Shown here piece by piece: positions 1 to 7,407 of a DNA stretch of 22,857 nucleotides; the first letter of the stretch is position 1; the number at the start of each line of letters is the position of its first letter. A program made the position numbers and the translations under genes. The stretch spans positions 1 through 22,857 of the forward strand of contig CAZDET010000070.1 in assembly GCA_964504335.1 (NCBI GenBank), read 5' to 3'. This DNA comes from CAZDET01 sp964504335. Its GTDB lineage: Bacteria > Bacteroidota > Bacteroidia > Chitinophagales > Saprospiraceae. The notes under the pieces were generated by a model. The model was not told the origin of the DNA. It was given only the letters and a program-made list of their open reading frames with translations, and did no database searches.

Positions 1-49
1 CACAAAAATTGTCAAAGAAGGAGAACTTTTTTGATCTTCCCACAATCGG

Positions 50-86
50 AAGGGGTCGGCTGACAGGTCAGTCGACCCTTTTCTCG
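50..86 (+). terminator. Rho-independent terminator of an upstream plus-strand gene
   Basis: An 11-bp stem (53-63 with 68-78, one G-T wobble) closes a CAGG loop and is followed by TTTTCTC and further T-rich sequence. The T run lies only on the plus-strand side, so it should end a plus-strand gene left of the window that converges on the dehydrogenase at 180-932. A second, A/T-rich 9-bp hairpin (12-20 with 26-34) lies just before it. Confidence 0.8.
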
Positions 87-179
87 TTTGTTTCTCTTAT
101 TGTTGGAGAAATTGCTTTAGCTCAAGTATAGAAGTTCTGAAGCACTAAGATCTAAATTCTAAAAAAACAAAGCTCTCCC

Positions 180-932
180 CTACAACGTCGCCATACCGCC
201 ATCTACTTCCGTCTCCGTGCCGAGAAGATAGCTCGATTCATCGCTGGCGAGGAAAACCACGAACTTGGCAACTTCTTCCGGTTTGCCAAAACGGTTCATT
301 GGTACCTGAGAAAGAATTTGGGAAGCAGCCTGATTGATTTGCTCCTCCGACATGCCGGTTTTGGAGAAAAAGGGCGTTTCGATAGGGCCGGGGCTCACTG
401 CATTTACCCGAATACCGCGACCCACCAATTCGGCGGAGAGGGATTTGGCCAGGGAGCGCACGGCCGCCTTTGCTGCACTGTAAATACTGAAGTTGGCCAT
501 CCCCAATTGATTGGCTACGGAAGTATTTAGCACCACACTGGCTCCCTCCTTCAAAAAGGGAAGGGCTTTTTGAATGCTGAAGAAGACGCCCTTTAAATTG
601 ACCGCCATTTCGCGGTCGAACATTTCCTCGGTGATATGTTCGATCGGTGCTGGGGTCCCGCTACCCGCGTTGAGGAAGAGCACGTCGATCTGCTGATAGC
701 GTTCTCCTACTTGATTAAAAAAGTGCTCCAATGCACTGACATCCGTAACGTCGGCCACGACTACCTCCTCAAATAAATCGGAATGGGCATCGAGTGTTTC
801 CTGGCGGCGCTGCTCGTTGCGCGCGTTGGTGATGACTTTTGCCCCTTCGGCCTTAAATAGCTGCGCGGTGCTGAGCCCGATACCACTAGTTCCTCCCGTA
901 ATGACAGCCAATTTGTTTGCTAGGCGATCCAT
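180..932 (-). CDS. SDR family NAD(P)-dependent oxidoreductase
   Basis: Classical short-chain dehydrogenase/reductase of 250 aa, the usual length, predicted cytoplasmic. The cofactor motif TGGTSGIG is at residues 12-19, NAG at 88-90, N112 and S138 are in catalytic positions, and the active-site Y151-x3-K155 is in YSAAK. PGPIETPF at 181-188 is typical of the family. Arg38 after the second beta strand would fit NADP(H), but this is an inference. The substrate cannot be read from sequence; the family includes 3-oxoacyl reductases, sugar dehydrogenases and quinone reductases. It starts at an ATG, 69 bp after the TetR gene on the same strand, an arrangement often seen when the regulator controls the dehydrogenase. 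Confidence 0.95.
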   Translation of the reverse strand: MDRLANKLAVITGGTSGIGLSTAQLFKAEGAKVITNARNEQRRQETLDAHSDLFEEVVVADVTDVSALEHFFNQVGERYQQIDVLFLNAGSGTPAPIEHITEEMFDREMAVNLKGVFFSIQKALPFLKEGASVVLNTSVANQLGMANFSIYSAAKAAVRSLAKSLSAELVGRGIRVNAVSPGPIETPFFSKTGMSEEQINQAASQILSQVPMNRFGKPEEVAKFVVFLASDESSYLLGTETEVDGGMATL

Positions 933-1001
933 AATGTGAATTTCAGAATGGTTGTTCTATAATTATGTCCGGTAAAGTAACCCGTTGGCAAAACGAATGG
1001 T

Positions 1002-1589
1002 TTATTCGGATTGAAAAAGCAGCTGAAGAAATTGATCAGTGGCTGTTTCCAGGCTCGATGAGCCGGACTGGATCAGGCTGTTAACGGTGAGTCCTTGCAG
1101 GTAGGTGTAAAGGAGTTGGGCGAGGGAGGCACTGGGAAGGCTGGGCTTTATTTCACCGGCTCGCTGGCCCTCTTCGATGAGCTTGCGGAAGATCGCTCGG
1201 CTGTGCGCTTCGTTGTCGCGCAGCTGGTTCAGTACAAGATCCGGGTGGCCCTTGATTTCAGTCGCCGACCGCACGACCATGCACCCCGGATTGGCCTCCT
1301 CCACGATGGAATGAATCTGGTGGTAGAATAAATTCCGAAGGCGCTCCTGCACGCTCCCCGGCGCATCGAGCAATTGCTGAAGCGATTCACCGGCCTGATC
1401 GCGGTAGGCTTCCAGCGCCTTGGCGTACAGGGCTTCCTTGTTGCCAAATTTTTTGTAGAGGCTAGCACGACACACACCGGTATATTCGACGACCTCGTTC
1501 ATGGAAGTGCCGTCGAATCCCCTCTCCTGGAAGAGCTCCATTACCCGGCGCAGGGCCAGTGCTTCATCGAATTCTTGTGGTCGGGCCAC
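1002..1589 (-). CDS. TetR/AcrR family transcriptional regulator
   Basis: A 195-aa one-domain repressor type. The N-terminal helix-turn-helix covers about residues 10-55, with the family pattern LFQERGFDGTSMNEVVEYTG then RASLYKKFGNKEALY. The rest is the all-helical ligand-binding and dimer domain, including NPGCMVV around residue 100, like the GC(L/M) motif of the AcuR/YezE-type branch. The start is a GTG (MARPQEF), which gives the canonical N-terminus. It sits 39 bp after the glycosylase gene and 69 bp before the dehydrogenase, so it probably regulates the dehydrogenase and itself. No clear operator palindrome was seen in 933-1001 or 1590-1628. The ligand is unknown. Confidence 0.93.
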   Translation of the reverse strand: MARPQEFDEALALRRVMELFQERGFDGTSMNEVVEYTGVCRASLYKKFGNKEALYAKALEAYRDQAGESLQQLLDAPGSVQERLRNLFYHQIHSIVEEANPGCMVVRSATEIKGHPDLVLNQLRDNEAHSRAIFRKLIEEGQRAGEIKPSLPSASLAQLLYTYLQGLTVNSLIQSGSSSLETATDQFLQLLFQSE

Positions 1590-1628
1590 GGCTTTCTATT
1601 TTTTCAACAGCATTAAAGAACGATAATT

Positions 1629-2423
1629 CTATTTGTATTCGACCTGCCATTCCTCGCAGTAATAGGTAGTACGGCCGGCAATTTTGGTTTTCCGAACGAT
1701 TCCACTCCCTTCCGGGCTGGTCTGCCCTTCTTTCCGCCAGCTTTTCCACATCCAATTATCGGGATATTCCTTGTAGTAGGGGCTGTTATCGACGGCGTAG
1801 GTGAGTGTTTCCCGCAGATGGCGGAACAACGCCTTGCGGGCATCGTCGTGTAGTGCGGCTACCCGGCTGGCCGGATGTACCCGGGCCCGATAGCAGATTT
1901 CGTCGGCGTACAGGTTCCCGATGCCGCTCAGAATGTGCTGATTCATCAGAAATCCTTTTACACTCCCCGACCGTTTCCGAAGGGCCTCCATGAAGTCTTC
2001 CTCGGAGATCTCCAGCGCGTCGGGGCCCAGGTCAATTTCCCGGATGTATTCTTCGCGGTCGTTGAGGTACAGAATGCGGGCGAACTTGCGCGGATCGTCG
2101 AAGCCGAGCCGGGAACCATCTTCGAAAACGAAGGCGAAGCGCTCAAACTTTGGCCGCTCTTCGGGCACTTCGTAAAGCAGAATATCTCCGGTCATTCCGA
2201 AGTGGAGCAGCACGTCACTCCCATCCTTCAGTTGGCAAAACAGGTATTTGCCTCGCCGCAGCGAGCCGACGAATTGCTGCCCGCGGAGCCGGGCGTCGAA
2301 GGTATCGCCGTCGGTATTTCGAATAATGAAATCGTCGTGGACATCCACCGCTTCGATGTGTTTATCGAGCGCTGTTTCGTCAAAATAACGTTTGAAGTTG
2401 TGTACTTCGGGTAATTCGGGCAT
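1629..2423 (-). CDS. Fpg/Nei family DNA glycosylase, zinc finger degenerate
   Basis: Base-excision repair glycosylase/AP lyase, 264 aa. The start is fixed by the invariant N-terminus MPELPE: after Met removal Pro is the nucleophile and Glu3 the acid/base. An in-frame extension upstream lacks family similarity. K59 in RRGKY matches the lesion-contacting lysine (K57 of E. coli Fpg). FGMTG (75-79) and DPRKFA (110-115) are conserved core motifs, and GIGNLYADEI (167-176) is the helix-two-turn-helix. The C-terminal finger keeps the hairpin shape (IAGRTTYYC, 248-256, with R251 in the usual Arg place) but only one of four zinc cysteines. This recalls 'zincless finger' members such as NEIL1. Whether the substrate is 8-oxoguanine or oxidised pyrimidine is uncertain. 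It lies 46 bp after the OmpA-like gene. Confidence 0.93.
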   Translation of the reverse strand: MPELPEVHNFKRYFDETALDKHIEAVDVHDDFIIRNTDGDTFDARLRGQQFVGSLRRGKYLFCQLKDGSDVLLHFGMTGDILLYEVPEERPKFERFAFVFEDGSRLGFDDPRKFARILYLNDREEYIREIDLGPDALEISEEDFMEALRKRSGSVKGFLMNQHILSGIGNLYADEICYRARVHPASRVAALHDDARKALFRHLRETLTYAVDNSPYYKEYPDNWMWKSWRKEGQTSPEGSGIVRKTKIAGRTTYYCEEWQVEYK

Positions 2424-2469
2424 AAATAGTTTCTGAAAGTGATTGGGTGCGTTGATCGGTGAGCGGTAT

Positions 2470-2892
2470 TCACATCTGGATACGCCGGAAAATGACGTCA
2501 ACCCGCCGGTTCATGACCTTGCCCGACCACGACTGGTTGGAATAGGAAGGTTGTTCTTCGCCGAATGGTTTAATTTCAATGGCCGATTCGGAAACCATGT
2601 TCTCGAGCAGTTGAAACTGGACGGATTCCGTGCGGCGAATAGCCAGCTGCTGGTTGTATTCGAGGCTGCCAATGTTGTCGGTGTGCCCGTGGATTTCCAC
2701 AATGTACTCTTCCAGGTGCGGGATCTCGAGGATGAAATCGGCCAGTTCCTGTCGTTGTTGCGGATCGATGTAATAGCTTCCTCCGCCGAAGAATACGCGA
2801 AAGGTATACTCGTTCTTGCCGGGCTCCTGGGCCTTAATCTGCTGTAAGCCAAGCCCCAGCAGCAAACTGATGATCAGGATTGATCGCCTCAT
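2470..2892 (-). CDS. Secreted OmpA-like peptidoglycan-binding domain protein
   Basis: A 140-aa exported protein: basic start, hydrophobic stretch to about residue 19, and a likely cleavage site at KAQ (20-22). The rest is a single OmpA C-terminal domain. The beta strand ending in HGHTDNIGS (68-76) and NRRVDVIF (128-135) carry the Asp and Arg residues that bind diaminopimelate in peptidoglycan. There is no beta-barrel and no lipobox, so it is either free in the periplasm or bound through peptidoglycan alone. The ATG at 2892 was chosen over a TTG five codons upstream because it gives a normal signal peptide. It is first of four minus-strand genes and divergent from the DksA-like gene, with a 203-bp gap. 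Confidence 0.9.
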   Translation of the reverse strand: MRRSILIISLLLGLGLQQIKAQEPGKNEYTFRVFFGGGSYYIDPQQRQELADFILEIPHLEEYIVEIHGHTDNIGSLEYNQQLAIRRTESVQFQLLENMVSESAIEIKPFGEEQPSYSNQSWSGKVMNRRVDVIFRRIQM

Positions 2893-3095
2893 TATACTGG
2901 TCAACAATTAAGATTGGAACAAGATGTTCAATGGCGACAATATTTTGCCGTACGCATGCGAAAAAAGCAAGATGATCGTTTGAAATCTACTTTTACCCAC
3001 TTTTATTTGTAGGGGAAATTTTTTCTATCTCCAATAAAACAATTGAAGATTTCACCACTTTTTAGGGATGTCTTTAACCGTTTTAAACAGCCCAT

Positions 3096-3794
3096 ATGGC
3101 GAAAGCATCTATTGTACGATATTCGGATTCGGAACTAGAGGAGTTTCGGCTACTCATTGTCGACCGCTATCAGAAGGCCAAGGCAGAGCTCGATGATCTC
3201 CGCTCCCAAATTTTGGATATCACCGAAAGCCTGGAGGGCGACTTCGGTACGGATTACATTGATGACAGCAGCTCCGTAAACAACATGGAGATGCTGAACA
3301 ACATGGCCATCCGCAAGCGCAAGTACCTGCAGGATCTCGAGAACGCGATGATTCGCATTCGCAATAAGACCTACGGTATTTGTTCGGTGACCGGCGATTT
3401 GATCGATCGCAAGCGGCTTTTAGCCGTACCCACCACGACCAAAAGCGTGCTGGGAAAAACTCAGCAAACAGGTGGTTTCACCTCCAATCCTTCTAGCCTG
3501 AAACGCGCTTCGGCAGATGAAGAAGAGGAGGAAACCGAAAAGCCCAAGAAAAAGCAACCCAAACAACCAAAGATCATCACCCGGGTAATTCGGAAGACGA
3601 ACACAAATCAGCCCAAACCCGCAATTCCGGTAGACGATGAGGAGGAGGAAGATGATCTCGGACTGGATGACGAACTCTTCGGCAACCTGCAAAAGGTAAA
3701 TCTCGAGGATGTAGCCGAAGAAGCAGAGGATGTGGCCGACGACTCGGCAGACGATTTTGCAGACGACGAGCCCTACGACGACGACGACGATTAA
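3096..3794 (+). CDS. TraR/DksA-like protein with acidic C-terminal extension
   Basis: 232 aa. Residues 10-48 and 62-90 are the two arms of a coiled coil, followed by the family signature KTYGIC..TGDLI...RLLAVP at 91-112. DksA proteins bind RNA polymerase through its secondary channel and work with ppGpp. Here only Cys96 of the usual four zinc ligands remains, as in many Bacteroidota members, so the globular end is probably metal-free. After about residue 125 comes a low-complexity tail: a Lys/Pro-rich part (149-174) between acidic blocks (141-148, 180-193, 204-232, ending in DDDDDD). The tail is longer than expected for the family and probably disordered. The gene lies 18 bp before a small basic protein gene and is likely co-transcribed with it. 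Confidence 0.85.
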   Translation: MAKASIVRYSDSELEEFRLLIVDRYQKAKAELDDLRSQILDITESLEGDFGTDYIDDSSSVNNMEMLNNMAIRKRKYLQDLENAMIRIRNKTYGICSVTGDLIDRKRLLAVPTTTKSVLGKTQQTGGFTSNPSSLKRASADEEEEETEKPKKKQPKQPKIITRVIRKTNTNQPKPAIPVDDEEEEDDLGLDDELFGNLQKVNLEDVAEEAEDVADDSADDFADDEPYDDDDD

Positions 3795-3812
3795 ACCAAA
3801 ATTCCGTATATC

Positions 3813-3995
3813 ATGAAAACACCTCGGCCGAAAAAAGGGAAATATGGCCGTCAGGAGCTGGAAGAACGCACCAATCATCGGAAGCGTACCAAGCTGAAGC
3901 CCAACAGCAAGCCGAAGTACAAGATTCGTCCGAACAGCTATCAAGAAGAAGAGGACGAACTGTACGATCCCTGGAGCGACCTAGGCGATAATTAG
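3813..3995 (+). CDS. Small basic hypothetical protein
   Basis: A 60-aa ORF starting with ATG 18 bp after the DksA-like gene, in the same direction. The first 43 residues are strongly basic (MKTPRPKKGKYGRQELEERT, then many Lys/Arg/Pro); the last 17 are acidic (QEEEDELYDPWSDLGDN). It has no signal peptide or membrane segment, and I do not recognise a family. The composition suggests a disordered, nucleic-acid- or acidic-protein-binding peptide, and an interaction with the acidic tail encoded upstream is possible but speculative. It probably is a real gene, given the spacing and the absence of a competing ORF of better quality. Confidence 0.6.
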   Translation: MKTPRPKKGKYGRQELEERTNHRKRTKLKPNSKPKYKIRPNSYQEEEDELYDPWSDLGDN

Positions 3996-4015
3996 ACCCG
4001 GTGTAGCACCGCTGC

Positions 4016-5248
4016 TTATCGCCGCTCGTTCGGCAGAAAAACGAAGGCAAACACCATCCAACCAAGCAGGATCAGCCCTGATCCTATCAGGATGGGTAGA
4101 TTTTCATTGATTGCATTGATGTAACCGGCAATCAGAGGTGGAATGATTTGTCCTACGGACATCATCGATTGATTGATGCCCAATACCTGCCCCTGCTCGC
4201 CCTCCAATGCCTTTTCCGATACCGTAGCAGTCATGTTGGGTGATGTAACGCCCTGCGCAACCGCAACTAGAGGGCACAGCAGGTAAAACCACCAGGCCGC
4301 CTGAGGAAGTAATACGCTGCCCACGGCCAAACTCAGTAGTAACGTGGAGAACAGCAGTAGCTGAGTCGGTCGAAATTGCCCCGCCAGCCGACGCACCAGC
4401 ACGCCCTGCGTGAGGGCCAACCAGATGCCAATCCATCCGTACAAAAAACCAATGTCTTTCTCCGTGTACTCGAATACCTGAATCAGATATACGGAAAAGA
4501 ATTGGGTGAAAAAGGTGAATCCCATCGACAGCAGGAGTACGACAGTGAAGATCAGCCGCAGATGAGGCGCCGTGAAGGATTTGCCGATGTTTCGAATCCC
4601 GGAAAAAATACTGATCCGGCTCGCTTGCGGCTCTTTCAGCGTTTCGGGAAAAGCAAACTGGACAAACAACAGGTTTACCGTCGTCAGGATGGCCGTAAAC
4701 CAGAAGGGCGTCGCACTGTCAAACCAGGAAACTACCGTAGAATCCGCCAGTATACCCCCTATGGTTGGGCCGAGGATGAATCCAAGCCCAAAAGACACGC
4801 CAACCAGGCCAAAATTCTTGACCCGGTCTTTTCCACGGCTGATGTCGGCAATCGCGGAGTAAATCACACTGATGTTTCCGCCGGTAAACCCCGGTAGCAT
4901 GCGGCTGAGAAACAACAAGCCGATCTGCTTACTGAGGATCGCGTAGGCGAACAAGAGGTACCCCAGCAACGTACCAATAAGGGAAATCGTTAATACGGGT
5001 TTTCTCCCGTACCGATCAGACAGCGCTCCCAAAACGGGTGCCCCAAAAAATTGCATAAACGGAAAACTCGCAATCAGCAACCCATACAGCACCGACCGCT
5101 GGGTGTTGGTCACCTCCGGCCCGAAAATGGAGCTGGACGGCTCAAAAAACAGGGCGGGAATGACAGGAATAATGATCCCAACCCCCAACATATCGATAAA
5201 GATGGTTAGGAAAATAGTGATCAACGGAGAGCGCTGCTGTTTCGCCAT
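4016..5248 (-). CDS. MFS transporter, TetA-like multidrug/tetracycline exporter type
   Basis: 410 aa with twelve predicted membrane segments, inner membrane, proton-driven antiporter of the DHA1 type. Motif A GALSDRYGRK is at 74-83, between helices 2 and 3. Motif C, the antiporter motif, is GLGFILGPTIGG at 154-165. The N-terminal FIDMLGVGIIIPVIP is typical of TetA/Bcr-like exporters. The substrate is unknown and nothing shows clinical resistance. The ATG at 5248 gives the canonical N-terminus; an upstream TTG at 5278 would put the 5258-5278 palindrome inside the coding region and is less likely. It is divergent from the secreted protein at 5374, with no linked regulator gene beside it. Confidence 0.93.
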   Translation of the reverse strand: MAKQQRSPLITIFLTIFIDMLGVGIIIPVIPALFFEPSSSIFGPEVTNTQRSVLYGLLIASFPFMQFFGAPVLGALSDRYGRKPVLTISLIGTLLGYLLFAYAILSKQIGLLFLSRMLPGFTGGNISVIYSAIADISRGKDRVKNFGLVGVSFGLGFILGPTIGGILADSTVVSWFDSATPFWFTAILTTVNLLFVQFAFPETLKEPQASRISIFSGIRNIGKSFTAPHLRLIFTVVLLLSMGFTFFTQFFSVYLIQVFEYTEKDIGFLYGWIGIWLALTQGVLVRRLAGQFRPTQLLLFSTLLLSLAVGSVLLPQAAWWFYLLCPLVAVAQGVTSPNMTATVSEKALEGEQGQVLGINQSMMSVGQIIPPLIAGYINAINENLPILIGSGLILLGWMVFAFVFLPNERR

Positions 5249-5257
5249 TTGCTGATT

Positions 5258-5278
5258 TTGCCCGTAATATACGGGCAA
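5258..5278. promoter_or_regulatory. Perfect operator-like palindrome before the MFS gene
   Basis: Two 9-bp arms, TTGCCCGTA and TACGGGCAA, are perfect inverted repeats around a 3-bp ATA centre. The site ends 9 bp before the ATG of the exporter, in the ribosome-binding region. It could be the operator of a dimeric repressor or, in the mRNA, a hairpin that hides the start. Either would give inducible export. Confidence 0.55.
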
Positions 5279-5373
5279 TCTTCCCGGATCGAACCAACCA
5301 CCAACACCTCACCTGTCTGTTACTTCCCGTGCCACCTGCGTCTAACTTTCACGCACGAATCAACCATTAACGC

Positions 5374-6552
5374 ATGAATCGCTATCTCTTCTGTTTAGTC
5401 AATTGTATCATAGCCTTTACCACAGTGGTCTCACAGGCTCAAATCCAAACCGTACGCTACAGTCCGGATGCCGCTTACCTCAATGAGAAACAGCCTCTTC
5501 CCGCCGAAACAAACTGGCAGTTGAGCGGTCCACTTATCGGTGGGGCGCAATTGGTCGAACTCGCTATCTTCGATCTCAAAGCCGACCGCCGCGACCAACC
5601 CGATCCCCTTCATCGAGCCACGTTTCGCCAGCCCCTCGGCTACTCCCTACCGGAATTCAGTATCCCGGTAAATTACCTGTTGCGCGCCAATCAGCAGTAC
5701 GACCTCGATTTGCGGTTCTTTGGCCCCATCGATAGCCGGGATCGTGCCCAATTGGTCGATCGCCTTACCAAAAGGGCCCTCACGTACCTACAACTACAAA
5801 CGGAAGGGGATCGCACCGGTCTGAAATTCGCCGCTTCTCCCAAGCGCATACTGCGCGAACTCAACGAGGTACTCACCGAAGAGCTTCAGTATTATCGCAA
5901 TGATCAGGGCCAGTTTCAACCCCTGGAAAATGCCGAATTGTTGAAGCTTCACCTCGAGTACGTCGACAAAGCCAACAGCCGCAAAGACAGCCTCAACCAG
6001 ACCAACCGAACGCTATTTCTCGGAGCACCTACCACTGATCTGGTCACCACCCTTCGGGAAGAGCTCGATTTGCTGCTCGGTCAGACTGTATTTCGGCAAT
6101 TGGACGCCCGCTACTTCGACGATTACCCTACGGAACGCAAGCGCGGTTTTCTGAGCTTGCAGGTGGGCTACGCCGGCGTGTACCTGGACGAGGATTTTGA
6201 CAATGATTTCTACTACGACGGGGCGCCCTTTGCCGGATTTTCCGTTCCGCTGGGCAATGCCAGCTTCGCCCCCCGCCTGCTCAGCAATGCCTCCTTCAGT
6301 GTCGGTGTACTCCTCACCGAGCTAGACGATGAAGCAGGCGCTCCCGTTGACGGCCCACTGGTTAATTTGCCGGTATACGGTAGTTTTGACTATAAGCTAT
6401 TCGACTTTTTGCGCCTCAATGCTGGTGTCGTCTTACTGGAGGGCAACAGATACAACAGGGAGGGCCAGGTTACTAACGATCAACAAATATTCCTGCGTCC
6501 CTTTGTCGGCCTTAGCGCCCGAATCGATCTGGGCATCCGGCTTGGAAGATAG
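5374..6552 (+). CDS. Secreted protein of unknown function
   Basis: 392 aa with an N-terminal signal peptide (hydrophobic to about residue 20, likely cleavage after VSQAQ). Residues about 25-115 look like a beta-rich domain, and 125-245 are mainly helical and charged. The C-terminal 140 residues are rich in Gly, Phe and Tyr with alternating hydrophobic positions (GFLSLQVGYAGVYL, GAPFAGFSVPLG, LRLNAGVVLLEG), as in small outer-membrane barrels. The terminal residues (IDLGIRLGR) could form a final beta strand. I do not recognise a family. It is divergent from the MFS gene and upstream of two other unknown genes, separated from them by 89 bp, so a link is possible but not shown. Confidence 0.8.
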   Translation: MNRYLFCLVNCIIAFTTVVSQAQIQTVRYSPDAAYLNEKQPLPAETNWQLSGPLIGGAQLVELAIFDLKADRRDQPDPLHRATFRQPLGYSLPEFSIPVNYLLRANQQYDLDLRFFGPIDSRDRAQLVDRLTKRALTYLQLQTEGDRTGLKFAASPKRILRELNEVLTEELQYYRNDQGQFQPLENAELLKLHLEYVDKANSRKDSLNQTNRTLFLGAPTTDLVTTLREELDLLLGQTVFRQLDARYFDDYPTERKRGFLSLQVGYAGVYLDEDFDNDFYYDGAPFAGFSVPLGNASFAPRLLSNASFSVGVLLTELDDEAGAPVDGPLVNLPVYGSFDYKLFDFLRLNAGVVLLEGNRYNREGQVTNDQQIFLRPFVGLSARIDLGIRLGR

Positions 6553-6641
6553 GGTGGCGCATTTGTGCTAAACAACTTCTAAGAGTACGAATAAAGTCCA
6601 CCGAAACTAGTAGCTTTAAGGACTTAAGCATCCACCTATCT

Positions 6642-7370
6642 ATGTCTTCGTATTACAAAATAATCGACGGGCAGCGCTACGACCGTAGTTTGCTCGAGCT
6701 GGCGGATTCCTTCACGAAGGGCCGGGGGGAGTCGCAAATCAGTTTCGACGAAGCCAAGGATCTCCTGACCGCCGCCGGCGACGGACGGGGGATTACCCCC
6801 ACCGAGCTGGCAACCTTTCGGTACTTACTCGACCATTATAAATGGACGGATAAGGCTCGAAACTGGTTGTTGGAACAGATACCCGATACTCCCTCCACCG
6901 TGAGCCTCGAAATCGAAAAGCTCCTTGGCAAACTACAGCTGGAAGGGCTCCGCATCGTGTACGACGAGGGAGACATCCAGGAGCAAGAAGCCTTACCCGA
7001 CAACAAACTGCCATTTGTCGACGCCTTCGAGGCGGCGCTGCGCTCTTTCCTCAACGACGACGACAATATCGAATCTCCCCGCAGCATCGTGATCGAAGTA
7101 TTCAACCTGTTTCCCGAAGACGTGGAGGATGCGGAAACCAAAATTCAGGAAAAGCTGCGCCACTTTTTCCGGACCGGGCGGTTACAACTGCTTCCCGATC
7201 TCATCTGGAAGGATGATGCCGACTACGAGTTTTACCCGCCGGAAGATCGCGAACCCACTGCCGAAAACTGGATCTTCTCCCTGAGTTTACCCGACCTCTC
7301 CGACCACATTTACTGGGCCATCGTCGATCGGACCGGCAAGGAACCGGCCTATAATTACGGATTTAATTAA
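6642..7370 (+). CDS. Hypothetical protein with EF-hand-like N-terminal module
   Basis: 242 aa, acidic, no signal peptide, probably cytoplasmic. The first 80 residues hold two loop-helix units: GRGESQISFDEAKDLL (27-42) and AGDGRGITPTELATFRYLL (45-63), followed by HYKWTDKARNWLLEQI (65-80). This recalls, from memory, an EF-hand-like module (..DG..Y/IT..E..T..Y...Y.WT..A..W) seen in other bacterial hypothetical proteins. The loops lack a full set of Asp ligands, so calcium binding is doubtful. The remainder (about 90-242) is helical and then acidic and aromatic, without a recognised motif. It lies 37 bp before the helix-hairpin-helix gene, so the two are probably one operon. Confidence 0.75.
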   Translation: MSSYYKIIDGQRYDRSLLELADSFTKGRGESQISFDEAKDLLTAAGDGRGITPTELATFRYLLDHYKWTDKARNWLLEQIPDTPSTVSLEIEKLLGKLQLEGLRIVYDEGDIQEQEALPDNKLPFVDAFEAALRSFLNDDDNIESPRSIVIEVFNLFPEDVEDAETKIQEKLRHFFRTGRLQLLPDLIWKDDADYEFYPPEDREPTAENWIFSLSLPDLSDHIYWAIVDRTGKEPAYNYGFN

Positions 7371-7407
7371 CTTTAACGCACCATCTTACCGCCCATAAAT
7401 TCACAGC

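Noticed and set aside
3420..3944. 174-aa hydrophobic ORF on the minus strand that looks like a membrane protein
   Set aside because: It is antisense to the acidic tail of the DksA-like gene; GAN/GAY codons on the other strand read as Val, Ile, Leu and Phe, which makes false hydrophobic segments.
1002..5248. TetR regulator as the local regulator of the MFS exporter
   Set aside because: The genes are 2.4 kb apart with unrelated genes between, and the TetR gene is paired with the dehydrogenase; kept only as a hypothesis for the palindrome.
5249..5278. TTG start at 5278 adding ten residues to the MFS protein
   Set aside because: The added residues are encoded by the palindrome and do not resemble the N-termini of this family; the ATG at 5248 is normal.
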